Source of the DNA: Bacteroidales bacterium
GTDB taxonomy: Bacteria; Bacteroidota; Bacteroidia; Bacteroidales; P3
Direction: 5' to 3'
Assembly (NCBI GenBank): GCA_024400495.1
Contig: JAKSMR010000009.1
Coordinates: forward strand, 16,957-80,956
DNA length: 64,000 nt
The notes below the pieces were generated by a model, which saw only the letters and a list, made by a program, of their open reading frames with translations, did no database searches and was not told the DNA's origin. Of the stretch, positions 45,401 to 54,146 are shown piece after piece (positions within the stretch are counted from its first letter, which is position 1; each line of letters begins with the position of its first letter). Made by a program: the position numbers and the translations under genes.

Positions 45401-47472
45401 GCTGCGACAGCACCGAGGTCCTGCAACTTACGATCGCTTATAGCACAGTGGGCGAGATGTACGACACCGCTTGCGACAGCTATGTCTGGTATGGAATAGA
45501 ATACACGCAGTCGACATCACCATCTGAACCGCTCGTCCATCACTTGCTGAATGCTGATGGTTGCGACTCGACATTAAGGCTGCATCTCACAATCCACGAC
45601 AGCACCACGACTGTCGACCAGCGTGAGGTGTGCGATAGCCTGATGTGGCATGGTACAATGTATTATTCCTCGTCCACGAGTGAATGGGACACCACCGATC
45701 GCTGGGGGTGCGATAGCACTGTCGTGCTCCATCTTAGTATCAAGAGCAGCACGCGTTACAACCTCGATAGTATAGTGTGCGATAGCCTCTGTTGGTCCAG
45801 CTCCGCTTTTACCTACACATATCGTGCCAGCACCACCACTTCCTATCATCTTGCCAACCAGCAAGGCTGCGATAGTTTGTTGACGCTCAATCTTACAGTC
45901 AACTATAGCAACAGCTCTCTCTCGGATAGCGTGGTGTGCGACTCCCTCCTTTGGAACGGACAGAGCTACACCTCTTCGGGCCTGTTGCATTATGTTTCGA
46001 CAAACATCCATGGTTGCGACAGCACGGCAAGACTCAACCTTACCGTTAACCCAAGTTCGTCCCGTGTCTTCGGCGCTACTGTTTGTGACGAGTATGAGTG
46101 GCATGACACTCTCCACACCCAGTCTGGCCATTATCGGTATGTGACGCAGAACCAGTGGGGCTGCGATAGTGTGGAAACGCTCAATTTGACGATCCATCGT
46201 AGCGATAGTATCAGTCTCAATGCAGATGTTTGTGACAGTATCGTGTGGTCGGGGCAATTGTTGAATCAGAGCGGCGCCTATTATTACCGGGGAATTAACA
46301 CTAGGGGGTGTGACAGTGTTGCTGTCCTCTCCCTTGTCGTGAGATATTCCTCCTCTACTGTAGAGAATGCTACCTCATGCGACTCCTATGCGTGGAACAG
46401 GTCTATCTACGACTCATCCACCACAGCGACCTACCTCACAACCAATGCAGTCGGTTGCGATAGTGTTGTGACGCTTCATCTTGTCGTGAATTATTCGTCA
46501 CACGCCGATAAAGATGTCTTTGGATGCGAGTCGGCACAATGGGCAGGCGAGACCTACTGGTCGTCAACCGAACTGACAGACCATCTGACAAATGTAGCTG
46601 GTTGTGACAGTACATTGGATGTTCATATTACGGTGAACCATCACACCTACGACACCATCCGGCTGGAGGCTTGTGACAGTCTGATGTGGCACAATATGGT
46701 CTTCTATAATTCTACCGTAGCCCATCACCGTTCCACCAATAGCCAGGGGTGCGACAGCCTTGTGACTATGATGTTGACCATCGCCCGGAGCTCTTATTCC
46801 GTCGACACCGTCTTTTCGTGTAAAGAATATCTCTGGCACGATGTTGTCTATACTTCGTCGACCTCCGATCCTGTATTTGACACAACCACCATGGCCGGTT
46901 GTGATAGCGTTATACGCCTCGACCTCACCATGCCTTCCCACTATAAGGCCATCATGGAGGTGGAACCCGATTTCGTCTCTAACGGCAATATGCACATAAC
47001 AGCCCGAGACAGAAGCGAGGGCGACATCGTCTGGCGTCAGTGGAGTGTGAATGACCGAATAATAGACTACGGGGAAAAGTTGGAGTATGACTATCCTAGC
47101 CGGTATGTCGACTCCATAGAACTCCGTCTCGTCGTCGAAGAGTCGGAGTATACCTGCTCTGATACTGCCACCCAATGGGTGGTCTTCAAGGACGCAGTTC
47201 CATATGCACCTAATGTCTTTACTCCTAACGACGTGGAGAACAATCGGTTTAAGGTTCATATCTCCCATGTCCAAGAGATGGAACTGTTTATCTATTCGCG
47301 TAGTGGCCAGCAGGTATTCCATACCAAAGACATCAACGAACCGTGGGATGGAACCTGGCAGACTCGTGGTACCAAGTGCCCTCAAGCAGTCTATACCTAT
47401 ATAGTCCGCTACAGAACAGAAACTTCACCCGAGACACAAGTGAAAACTGGCAGCGTGTTGCTGCTCTATTAA
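42433..47472 (+). CDS. Giant secreted protein with 18 two-cysteine modules and T9SS type B sorting tail
   Basis: A 1679-residue protein with a Sec signal (about 1-25). Residues 30-330 are Gly/Ser/Thr-rich with GGHGAGIGGGYG and SAGIGSGC turns, suggesting a beta-helix. Residues about 617-1510 hold 18 tandem modules of about 49 residues with the pattern (V/A/S)CDSxxWxGxxYxxS...NxxGCDSxxxLxLTV. Each has two cysteines that could form a disulfide. A PKD-like stretch (about 1525-1585, EGDIVWRQWSVND) and the gliding-motility-associated C-terminal domain (about 1592-1679, APNVFTPND to the end) follow. It is exported by T9SS and probably displayed or released as an adhesin or matrix protein; that role is inferred. 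Confidence 0.9.
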   Translation: MRLAQIVFTRLVLLLLVVALGVCARAAEIVHDISTSSLVIPASSTDSYVVTGSTTNARHYVLVSSGFHGTITLRDVSMQFSSSGGSVNYSPITIKGQNNCSNLTPVTKVTLILQGYNYISNSGSGRACIQVEQGAQVHIRAINPSFNASGTLCAIQQNSDGGAAIGALNRLQNSSEATGTSPLGTATYEDARNRVTTAGGNVVISSGIITARGGHGAGIGGGYGTYYNGIIFIYGGIVNAYTIRHSAGIGSGCPTGYGVLDNFATNSTTIVLPPAQISAYGATANEFFKLARLGLAGTKTLVYIGDENKPQITVKTVDNEPGIDVYADLGNDTNVLRAYNAVIESGQLDIHRVKFGTTNSSGEFRFNGILQNATTFFTDATCVHAPHQGEPYASSTVTMTNGGVVTLPRIGVDFSIQVTSSVPLLSGYDAAEALRKAPLLKMVYADGEDLTNVTFTMASGASNQFGPLQFFASDSITPIAAPSTLSQGDTIYIAVPLAVGRQAFHYNDVLLISGNKQGGSIGFIRQTVDQWVVNSVEVSVVNDPTYRLPSGKTVGDDGIYFDTIAFGGYVDTSMVYYYSCDGNVYQDTLTVSTSVDSIVAMSVTFIRPLYDTIRVSACESYTWNDTLLTQSGLYVRRYPRLGLSDSVVCLALTIYSPTTTQLYDTACNTYVWEGNEITHSTTGGQPLVRHLTNVHGCDSTVYLHLTIHPYSSFYDERTVCDSFYWHGMMHYSSANRQWDTLNHYGCDSLVVLNLTVNHSTRSFEDTNVCDSYFWHGSEYTHTGWPTWTTVNSQGCDSTVTLHLTVRHSTSSVTDSVVCDSILWNGSRYTSSGLYNYVTFNSQRCDSTARLSLVVNYSNSETVDTSSCDVFTWNSRIYRQSAVDRYYTTNRWGCDSTAILQLTMRYSDSISFDTTVCDNISWSDSSLSQNGVYYFYGQNRQLCDSVFALTLSVLHSSTATFSVTACDSYEWHGDNYKTSSTPHHHTINSVGCDSTEVLQLTIAYSTVGEMYDTACDSYVWYGIEYTQSTSPSEPLVHHLLNADGCDSTLRLHLTIHDSTTTVDQREVCDSLMWHGTMYYSSSTSEWDTTDRWGCDSTVVLHLSIKSSTRYNLDSIVCDSLCWSSSAFTYTYRASTTTSYHLANQQGCDSLLTLNLTVNYSNSSLSDSVVCDSLLWNGQSYTSSGLLHYVSTNIHGCDSTARLNLTVNPSSSRVFGATVCDEYEWHDTLHTQSGHYRYVTQNQWGCDSVETLNLTIHRSDSISLNADVCDSIVWSGQLLNQSGAYYYRGINTRGCDSVAVLSLVVRYSSSTVENATSCDSYAWNRSIYDSSTTATYLTTNAVGCDSVVTLHLVVNYSSHADKDVFGCESAQWAGETYWSSTELTDHLTNVAGCDSTLDVHITVNHHTYDTIRLEACDSLMWHNMVFYNSTVAHHRSTNSQGCDSLVTMMLTIARSSYSVDTVFSCKEYLWHDVVYTSSTSDPVFDTTTMAGCDSVIRLDLTMPSHYKAIMEVEPDFVSNGNMHITARDRSEGDIVWRQWSVNDRIIDYGEKLEYDYPSRYVDSIELRLVVEESEYTCSDTATQWVVFKDAVPYAPNVFTPNDVENNRFKVHISHVQEMELFIYSRSGQQVFHTKDINEPWDGTWQTRGTKCPQAVYTYIVRYRTETSPETQVKTGSVLLLY
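44277..46965 (+). repeat. Tandem array of 18 coding modules, about 147 bp each
   Basis: The modules are recognised by a Cys-Asp-Ser-x-x-Trp start and a Gly-Cys-Asp-Ser centre. They are diverged at DNA level, so this is an old array rather than a recent amplification. Confidence 0.85.
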
Positions 47473-47596
47473 TGCATCGATAAAGGTCCATTCGCTTGCT
47501 TTCTTTGCGTAAGTGTCTTTGTGGGTTCCTTATATGGTCTTCGGTGTGTAAAAGCTGAGCTTTTATTATTATATTGTCAAATAAAAAAGTTAAATG

Positions 47597-47628
47597 TTTG
47601 GAAATATCTTTTATTATGCGTAATTTTG
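47597..47628 (+). promoter_or_regulatory. Promoter of the 1128-residue protein gene
   Basis: TTTG at 47597-47600 and TAATTTTG at 47621-47628 are 20 bp apart, an almost ideal Bacteroidota promoter, 77 bp before the ATG. The two giant genes are thus transcribed separately. Confidence 0.75.
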
Positions 47629-47704
47629 CAAAAAAATATTGTTCGCCATATTGTCGGTAGTGTGCTGATTGTTGGCGTGTTATATGTGATTTGTTGAATA
47701 GGAT

Positions 47705-50700
47705 ATGATAAAAAAAACATCTCTATATAATGCCGGTTTGTTAAGAATGCCTAGGAAGAGTTTTGCTTTGGGCTTTTTTCTGGTGTCGTTTTTCTGCTCT
47801 TTCGCACAAGCCGGGCTCGATTTGGGAAATGTCTTCTATAATCTACGGGCTAACTATGTTACGTGTTATTACGGAACATATAACAATCCGGATCTTCATG
47901 AAGGGTGTGTCGACGGCCGTCATACTGCCTTCAGCTCCTCGTCGATAGACCCCAATACAAATGGGCTGAGAACGATTCCTGTGGGAGAAACTCATTCTGT
48001 CAGGCTGGGAAATAGCAATACGGGTAGCCAGGCCGAGAGCATAGAGTATAGATATACGGTTGACACATCGAAGTTTGACCTATTGGTTTTGAAATATGCG
48101 GCAGTCCTCGAAGATCCAAACCATAGTGCTACTTCACAGCCTAGATTTGCATTAAAAATTTTAAACTCAAATAGACAGGAGATCAATCCCGGATGCTATT
48201 CTGCTGACTTTGTTGCTGGCAACAATACCTCTGGCTGGAGTACATACGGAAGGGTGGTGTGGAAGGACTGGACTCCGGTAGGCATAGATCTGGACCAGTT
48301 TCATGGGCAGACGATTATCATCAAGCTTACTTCCTACGACTGTTCTTTGGGTGCTCACTTTGGTTATTCCTATTTCACTCTCCGATGCGATAAAAAAAGA
48401 ATAAGCGCAACATCCTGTGGATATACTGTAGAAAATACATTCACAGCGCCTTCGGGTTTCTCGTATGCGTGGTATAAGGCTAGCAACCCAAGCAATATTT
48501 TGAGCCGTTCTCAGTCGTTGCATGTGACTCAGGAGGGGACCTATCATTGCCGAATGACCATGACTGGAGCCTCAAGCAGCAGCTGTGCTATTACGATGAC
48601 TTGTGTCGCCGGTTTCCGTTTTCCTTATGCCCGCGGCACATATAGACTGCAGAGCGCTACCTCCTGCACTCCTCAGTATAGGTTCACCAACCAGAGTGTG
48701 ATTACGACCGACGAGGAACATCTGCAACTCACCAATCAGCCTTGTGATGGGGTGAAATGGTATTTTGGCGATGGCTCGTATTCGACAGAGAATAACCCGG
48801 TTCATACCTATGCCGCAAATGGAACGTACAATGTGAAGTTGATAGCCACATTGAGCAACGGCGCTTGTGCCGACACTATGGAATTTCCCATTGTCGTGTA
48901 TTCGCCTTGCACCCGAGTGGATACAATAAGAGAGTCGATCTGCGCGGGTGACCGATATAAGTTCCATGGCAGTTGGAAAACACAGGCTGGAACCTACAAA
49001 TGGGATAGTGCATATTATACCGAGTACCTGAAGCTGTCGGTAAACCAGCATAGCCCTCGAGTCAATATTCATGATACGATTGTAGAGAACCAGTTACCTT
49101 GGAACGCGGTCGTCGGGAGAGTATATTCTGGGAGTGTAGAGAATGCTGTATTCCATTTCTTAAATCAAAAAGGTTGTGACAGTACTGTCGGATATGGGCT
49201 TTATGTCTATCCGAACATCACGCGTTATTATGATACTGCCGTTTGTTCTGCCAACCTTCCTTTGTTATGGAAGGGGCAGTCGTTTGCAGGGTCTACACTC
49301 AGCACTCGTACACTTGTTGGCAGACACGGAGAGGACAGCACGGTAACGTTGAATGTGGATGTCAAGATGGAAACATCATCAAATACCGATACAACCGTTT
49401 GTGATAGGTTGCAATGGCGGTGCGGAGGCGCTAGCTATCAGATCACTTCGTCGGGAACAAATACGTATCATTTGACGAATGCTGTTGGCTGTGATAGCTC
49501 TGTGGTGCTGAATCTGACTGTCAACCGTAGCGCTATAACCTATACCGATTCGACAGTATGCGACTCTATCCGCTGGAATGGTAGAACATATGCGGAATCG
49601 GGCCTGTTTCGGTTTGATACCACGACAATCCATTCGTGTGACAGTATTGCCCATTTGAATCTGGTCTTAAATCATTCAAATACCTCCTTGCAAGGTGAGT
49701 CTGTATGCGATGCTTATGTGTGGAATTCGGCAAGGTATACCGAGTCGGGTTTGTATAATCACCATGCGAAGAACCGCTGGGGTTGCGATAGTATCGCTTA
49801 CCTCGATCTAGACGTCAGAAAAAGCTATAGGCTGACCATCGATACGACTGTTTGCGACAGCATTCTCTGGAACGGGCGTAATCTTAAGAGCGATGGAAAC
49901 TATTTCTACAGAGGCTCCACATGGCAAGGATGCGACAGTTTGCTGATGCTGACGTTAAGGGTCCACCCCAGTACGGTGGGCTATGCTTCGGTGTCGGCTT
50001 GCGACGAGTATACTTGGTTTGGTCGTACTTTTACCGAGTCGTGCAGTCCCAACCACCATTCGACGAATGCCCATGGTTGTGATAGTAATACGATCCTTTT
50101 CCTTACCATTAATCATGGTACACAATCCCGAATCAACCGTGCGGTATGCGACAGTTTGTATTGGAAAGGAGAATGGAGGAATGTTACTTCGGAATATGGT
50201 TTCGATACTCTGAACCATAATGGTTGCGATAGCTCTGTTGTGCTGAATCTTACGGTAAACCATTCGAGCTATGATACTGTCCGTACCACCCAATGCGACT
50301 ATTTCTTCTGGAACGGATATCCGCTTTTCGGTTCTGATACGGTCCTGTATCAGACCCGTAATGCATCAGGATGCGACAGCCTTGTGACTCTGTTCCTTAC
50401 GATGAATTATGCCACTTCTTCAATTGATACGTTAAGCTCCTGCCATCCTGTCGTATGGCATGGTGTTCAGTATTCGGCTTCGAACAATAGCGCCACCTAT
50501 GTCGTTGAGAACTCGGCAGGTTGCGATAGTGTTATCCGCTTGCAGCTTACTATTCCTCAACCCTATAAGGCTGCGTTTGTGCTGACTCCCGACTTTGTTG
50601 AGCCGGACAATATGCATTTCCGGGCTACGGACAAGAGTGAGGGCGATCTGAACTGGCGTCAATGGAGCGTGGATGACGAGATAATTCCCTATACCCATTC

Positions 50701-51091
50701 CTTCGAGTATAATTACCCCAATCATGTAGACTCGATGAAGGTCCAGCTCATCGTGAGGGAGAAGATGTTCGGATGTTTGGATACTGCTTCACGATGGATT
50801 CCTCTCAAGGGAGGAATGCCCTTCGCCCCCAATATCTTCACGCCCGAGCGCTCGGAGCAGAACCGCTTCATGGTCTATCTGTCGAATGTGAAGACGTTCG
50901 ATATCAATATCTACACCCGCGAAGGCGCTCTGGTGTTCCATTCCACCGATATCAACGAGCATTGGGACGGCACCTGGATGGGCAAAGGAAGAAAATGTCC
51001 TCAGTCGGTTTATACCTACATAGTCCGCTATACCACAGATATCTCTGACGATATACAGATTAAGAAAGGAACGGTCCTTCTCGCCTACTAG
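47705..51091 (+). CDS. Second giant secreted two-cysteine-module protein with PKD domain and T9SS type B tail
   Basis: A 1128-residue paralogue. A signal peptide covers about 1-36 (an alternative start at MPRKS would shorten the n-region). The N-terminal 300 residues differ from the first protein and look beta-rich. A PKD domain lies at about 345-400 (VKWYFGDGSYSTENNPVHTY). Three degenerate and then eight clear CDSxxW/GCDS modules run from about 425 to 960. The EGDLNWRQWSVDDEI stretch and the type B sorting domain (about 1040-1128, APNIFTPE to the end) mirror the upstream gene. Both proteins are probably T9SS cargo. The gene has a weaker C-ending codon preference than its right-hand neighbours. 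Confidence 0.9.
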   Translation: MIKKTSLYNAGLLRMPRKSFALGFFLVSFFCSFAQAGLDLGNVFYNLRANYVTCYYGTYNNPDLHEGCVDGRHTAFSSSSIDPNTNGLRTIPVGETHSVRLGNSNTGSQAESIEYRYTVDTSKFDLLVLKYAAVLEDPNHSATSQPRFALKILNSNRQEINPGCYSADFVAGNNTSGWSTYGRVVWKDWTPVGIDLDQFHGQTIIIKLTSYDCSLGAHFGYSYFTLRCDKKRISATSCGYTVENTFTAPSGFSYAWYKASNPSNILSRSQSLHVTQEGTYHCRMTMTGASSSSCAITMTCVAGFRFPYARGTYRLQSATSCTPQYRFTNQSVITTDEEHLQLTNQPCDGVKWYFGDGSYSTENNPVHTYAANGTYNVKLIATLSNGACADTMEFPIVVYSPCTRVDTIRESICAGDRYKFHGSWKTQAGTYKWDSAYYTEYLKLSVNQHSPRVNIHDTIVENQLPWNAVVGRVYSGSVENAVFHFLNQKGCDSTVGYGLYVYPNITRYYDTAVCSANLPLLWKGQSFAGSTLSTRTLVGRHGEDSTVTLNVDVKMETSSNTDTTVCDRLQWRCGGASYQITSSGTNTYHLTNAVGCDSSVVLNLTVNRSAITYTDSTVCDSIRWNGRTYAESGLFRFDTTTIHSCDSIAHLNLVLNHSNTSLQGESVCDAYVWNSARYTESGLYNHHAKNRWGCDSIAYLDLDVRKSYRLTIDTTVCDSILWNGRNLKSDGNYFYRGSTWQGCDSLLMLTLRVHPSTVGYASVSACDEYTWFGRTFTESCSPNHHSTNAHGCDSNTILFLTINHGTQSRINRAVCDSLYWKGEWRNVTSEYGFDTLNHNGCDSSVVLNLTVNHSSYDTVRTTQCDYFFWNGYPLFGSDTVLYQTRNASGCDSLVTLFLTMNYATSSIDTLSSCHPVVWHGVQYSASNNSATYVVENSAGCDSVIRLQLTIPQPYKAAFVLTPDFVEPDNMHFRATDKSEGDLNWRQWSVDDEIIPYTHSFEYNYPNHVDSMKVQLIVREKMFGCLDTASRWIPLKGGMPFAPNIFTPERSEQNRFMVYLSNVKTFDINIYTREGALVFHSTDINEHWDGTWMGKGRKCPQSVYTYIVRYTTDISDDIQIKKGTVLLAY

Positions 51092-51106
51092 GGTAAGCCG
51101 TGTTCT

Positions 51107-51219
51107 ATCTAGCCTCCATCTGGCGCCTATCTTGGTAGGGACATCTGTCGTAGAAATGCGAGAGTGATGGCTTTTTGATGGCTGGTTGATGGGACGCAAA
51201 TGGGAGGCAAGCCTGCCGC
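51107..51219. repeat. 11-bp-period repeat tract 7
   Basis: Units atctagcctcc, atctggcgcct, atcttggtagg and gacatctgtcg (51107-51150) are followed, after a 3-bp phase shift, by aaatgcgagag, tgatggctttt, tgatggctggt, tgatgggacgc, aaatgggaggc and aagcctgccgc (51154-51219). It begins 15 bp after the stop of the giant gene, in a 301-bp gap before ftsE. Confidence 0.8.
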
Positions 51220-51230
51220 AAAGAGAAATG

Positions 51231-51245
51231 TTTTTTTTCGGGGGG
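51231..51245. repeat. Homopolymer junction T8-C-G6
   Basis: The same T8-C-Gn arrangement as at 4149-4166, here 11 bp beyond repeat tract 7. Confidence 0.6.
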
Positions 51246-51363
51246 AGTGGGATGCCTTCAATGCTAGGCAAACACTAGCCGGAGGGGTTGTTCCGGCGCG
51301 TAATTCACAATCGGTTGCTCATAACTATTTCTTGATGTGCGATTCTGCGCGCGTATTTATTAG

Positions 51364-51371
51364 TATCTTTG
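51364..51371 (+). promoter_or_regulatory. -7 box of ftsE
   Basis: TATCTTTG lies 21 bp before the ftsE ATG and matches the -7 consensus exactly. No well-placed TTTG -33 box is visible. Confidence 0.55.
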
Positions 51372-51392
51372 CATCAAAGTTTTGAATAGGAA

Positions 51393-52064
51393 ATGGAAAA
51401 GATTATCGACTTAAAGAATGTGAATATCAGTCACGAAGACGGTCCTCTGCTGAGCGATGTGAACTTCTCGATGGACCGTGGAGAGTTCGTTTATCTCATC
51501 GGGAAAAGTGGTGCGGGCAAGACTTCTCTTCTTCGTGCCCTTTATGCCGACAAGGATATCGACTCGGGCTTGGCTCTGGTTTGCGATACTGATGTCACGA
51601 ATATCCACAAACGCAAAATCCCTCAGCTGAGAAGAAAGATCGGCATCGTCTTCCAGAACTTCCGTCTGCTGAACGACCGCACGGTCTTCGAGAACCTCAA
51701 CTTCGTCCTTCGTGCCACAGGCTGGAAGAAGAAGGAGGCTCGCGAGGAGCAGATCATGAAGACCCTCAACGCCGTAGGTATTGCCGACAAGGCTCATTCC
51801 ATGCCCCGTTGCCTGAGCGAAGGCGAGCAGCAACGTGTCGGCATCGCTCGTGCACTTATCAACAATCCCGACCTCATTCTGGCCGACGAACCTACCGGAA
51901 ATCTCGACCCCATCACCTCAAGCGAGATCATGACGCTCCTTACCGAAATCAACAAGAATTCGGGCGTAAGCATGCTCATCTCCTCCCACGATTTCATGAT
52001 GATCGACCAGTTCCCCGCTCGTGTGCTCTGCTGCGAGAACGGCACCATCGTCTCTCACGAATAA
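51393..52064 (+). CDS. ftsE: Cell-division ABC ATPase FtsE
   Basis: A 223-residue single ABC domain. Walker A is GKSGAGKT (37-44), Walker B LILADEP (161-167) and the Q-loop region FQNFRLLNDRTVFENL is typical of FtsE. The signature is LSEGEQQR (141-148), with Glu in place of the usual second Gly. FtsE with FtsX controls peptidoglycan hydrolases at the septum. No ftsX is adjacent. The protein is the best fit to FtsE among LolD-like ATPases, but the assignment relies on similarity by eye. Confidence 0.87.
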   Translation: MEKIIDLKNVNISHEDGPLLSDVNFSMDRGEFVYLIGKSGAGKTSLLRALYADKDIDSGLALVCDTDVTNIHKRKIPQLRRKIGIVFQNFRLLNDRTVFENLNFVLRATGWKKKEAREEQIMKTLNAVGIADKAHSMPRCLSEGEQQRVGIARALINNPDLILADEPTGNLDPITSSEIMTLLTEINKNSGVSMLISSHDFMMIDQFPARVLCCENGTIVSHE

Positions 52065-52185
52065 TCGCCCCTTTTGCAAGAAAAGAGCTCCGACGCATAC
52101 TAAAAGTAAAAGAGAAAACAAAATAGCCGCACCAACACAATAAAAGGCGACAATCTGCGTTATTCTAATCTAAATGCCTACTACC

Positions 52186-53112
52186 ATGAAAAAGATACTC
52201 ATCCTGCTGGCTGCTATCATGCTCGTCCCCACCTTCACCATGGCTCAGAAGAGCACAAAGAAAGGGGCAAAGGAAGTTTCTCCCATCATCGAGGGGAAAC
52301 AGAAGGTCCGCAAGACCGACTACGACTCGATCTGGAAGTTTACCGCCTTCGACGCAAAGAAAGTCTATTTCTGCCAGTATGACTATACCAATTTCTGGAC
52401 CGCCACCCAGAGCAAGCGTCCCGAATGGGGCACTTTCAATCCTGTCATGAACTACCTCCTTACCGTCGGCCGTTCCCCCATGCGTATCTGCGCCGTCTAC
52501 GCCATCAACCCCACCATCGATGACCCCAAACGCAAAGAGACCATCGCCAAGACCGCCGAAGAGGAGGCTATCAAGTCCCTTACCGCTCTCACCGACTGGA
52601 TGACCAAGCAAGAGATGAAGAACAAGGTCCAGATCAACGTTGCCCAGGTCGACTACCGTTACTGGCAGGGAACCGAATACTTCACCACCTCCCAGACCGA
52701 CGACGCCCTTATCCACGTGGGCTGCGTCATCTTCCTCGGCACCAAGAAGCTCGACCTCTTCCCCAATGCTGCTGCAGGTGCTGTGAAGTTCAAAGATGTG
52801 AAATTCTTCCCCAACGATGCTACCGTTCAGCCCTCCTACGACGTGGTTATGGACTCCGTGGCCAACTACCTCCTCAGCAACGAGAACTTCGAAGTTCTCC
52901 TCCGTGGCTATACCGACAACGTGGGAACAGATGCCTACTGCCAGGGTCTTGCACGTCAGCGTGCCGTCGAGATCAAGAAGAAGCTCATCGCCCGTGGCGT
53001 TCAGGAGTATCGTATCGAGGTCGAGTCCAAAGGCTCCGCCGATCCCATCGGCGACAACTCCACCTACGAAGGCCGCATCGCCAACAATCGCTGCTCTATC
53101 ATCATCCAATAG
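52186..53112 (+). CDS. OmpA-family outer-membrane protein
   Basis: A 308-residue protein from the ATG at 52186, which places the Sec signal (ending TFTMAQ) at the start; an in-frame ATG at 52174 would add four residues. The middle (about 25-190) is a conserved-looking unknown region with paired Tyr/Trp segments (YFCQYDYTNFWTA, VDYRYWQGTEYF). The C-terminal 110 residues are an OmpA peptidoglycan-binding domain (VLLRGYTDNVGTDAYCQGLARQRAVEI and EGRIANNRCSIII). It probably links the outer membrane to the wall. It follows ftsE by about 120 bp and precedes the GNAT gene by 3 bp. Confidence 0.88.
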   Translation: MKKILILLAAIMLVPTFTMAQKSTKKGAKEVSPIIEGKQKVRKTDYDSIWKFTAFDAKKVYFCQYDYTNFWTATQSKRPEWGTFNPVMNYLLTVGRSPMRICAVYAINPTIDDPKRKETIAKTAEEEAIKSLTALTDWMTKQEMKNKVQINVAQVDYRYWQGTEYFTTSQTDDALIHVGCVIFLGTKKLDLFPNAAAGAVKFKDVKFFPNDATVQPSYDVVMDSVANYLLSNENFEVLLRGYTDNVGTDAYCQGLARQRAVEIKKKLIARGVQEYRIEVESKGSADPIGDNSTYEGRIANNRCSIIIQ

Positions 53113-53115
53113 CTT

Positions 53116-54135
53116 ATGCAGCCCGGCTTTAAAGATTTATATAAAGAATTATGCGAAGCAGAGGGGTCCGATATCCCTCTGTTTCTGCACTATTGGTGGA
53201 TGGAGGCAGTCTGCAAAGGCAAGCAATGGGATGTGGCCCTGGTCTTCTCCCACCCCCAGTCGAAGAGCCTGCAGACCGAGTGGCGAGAAGGATCGACCAT
53301 CGTAGGCGCCATGCCTTATCTCTTCGGCAAGCGTTGCGGTATGAGGTATATCCTCCAGCCTCAGCTCACACAATATAGTGGCCCATGGTACCGTTATCCC
53401 GAAGGACAGGACAATATCACAAAGCTCGATTTCGAGAAGAATGTGTCCGACAAGCTCCTCGAACAGATCCATCGCCTCAAGCCCGCCTACATCTATCAGC
53501 ATTTCTCGCCCCAGGTGACCAACTGGCTCCCTTTCCATTGGCAAGGCTTCAGCCAGTCTACGCGCTATACATATATTATAGAAGACCTTTCCGATCTTGA
53601 CAAGGTCTACTCCTCTTTCGACAACCAGGAGAAACGCAAGAAGATCGAGCGGCTCGAAAACGCTTTCACCACCGAACTCCTCTCCCCAGAGAGTTTTGCC
53701 GATATGCACGTCGCCTATTGGAAGTCTAAAGGCAAGGAAGACGAGCTAAGCCGCGACTTCATCGTCAACCTCTGCTCCGCAGCCATCCAGCGCGGACAAG
53801 GCGCGATTGTGGCCTTGCGCGATGATGGCGGAGCTGTGGCGGCAGCACGTTTTGTGGTGTGGGATGAGCGCTGCGCTCACTCGCTCCTCTCGTGTCGAGG
53901 AAACGCCAAATCCGTCAACGGAACCACCGAGCTCCTCGTGTGGCGCGCCATACAGCATGTCGCTCCCTACACACGTTCCTACGACTTCGAAGGAAGCATG
54001 GATATGGGTATCGAGCGCTTCTACCGCTACTTCGGCGCAAAGCAGGTGCCTTATTTCCAGATCACGAAGTGCAGCAACCCGCTCTTCCGGCTCCTGCTAT
54101 GGGCCAAGAAATGCCAGCAGAGACGCAAATTCTAA
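53116..54135 (+). CDS. GNAT/FemAB-like acyltransferase
   Basis: A 339-residue protein with the FemAB/GNAT double-fold layout: a first half with PLFLHYWWMEAV and IVGAMPYLFGKRCGMRYILQPQLTQYSGPW, and a second half with RGQGAIVALRDDGGAVAAARFVVWDERCAHSLLSCR. The final NGTTELLVWRAIQHV and FEGSMDMGIERFYRYFGAK resemble lipid II aminoacyl- or acyl-transferases. Substrate is unknown. It is 3 bp after the OmpA-family gene and overlaps nothing; the next gene starts 11 bp later. Confidence 0.75.
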   Translation: MQPGFKDLYKELCEAEGSDIPLFLHYWWMEAVCKGKQWDVALVFSHPQSKSLQTEWREGSTIVGAMPYLFGKRCGMRYILQPQLTQYSGPWYRYPEGQDNITKLDFEKNVSDKLLEQIHRLKPAYIYQHFSPQVTNWLPFHWQGFSQSTRYTYIIEDLSDLDKVYSSFDNQEKRKKIERLENAFTTELLSPESFADMHVAYWKSKGKEDELSRDFIVNLCSAAIQRGQGAIVALRDDGGAVAAARFVVWDERCAHSLLSCRGNAKSVNGTTELLVWRAIQHVAPYTRSYDFEGSMDMGIERFYRYFGAKQVPYFQITKCSNPLFRLLLWAKKCQQRRKF

Positions 54136-54146
54136 CCTCCCGAATA

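Noticed and set aside
44277-46965. CRISPR or recent DNA amplification at the module array
   Set aside because: The periodicity is in the protein; the DNA copies are diverged and stay in frame.
53892-54146. 85-codon extension of the methyltransferase
   Set aside because: It lies inside the GNAT gene in another frame and has no methyltransferase features.
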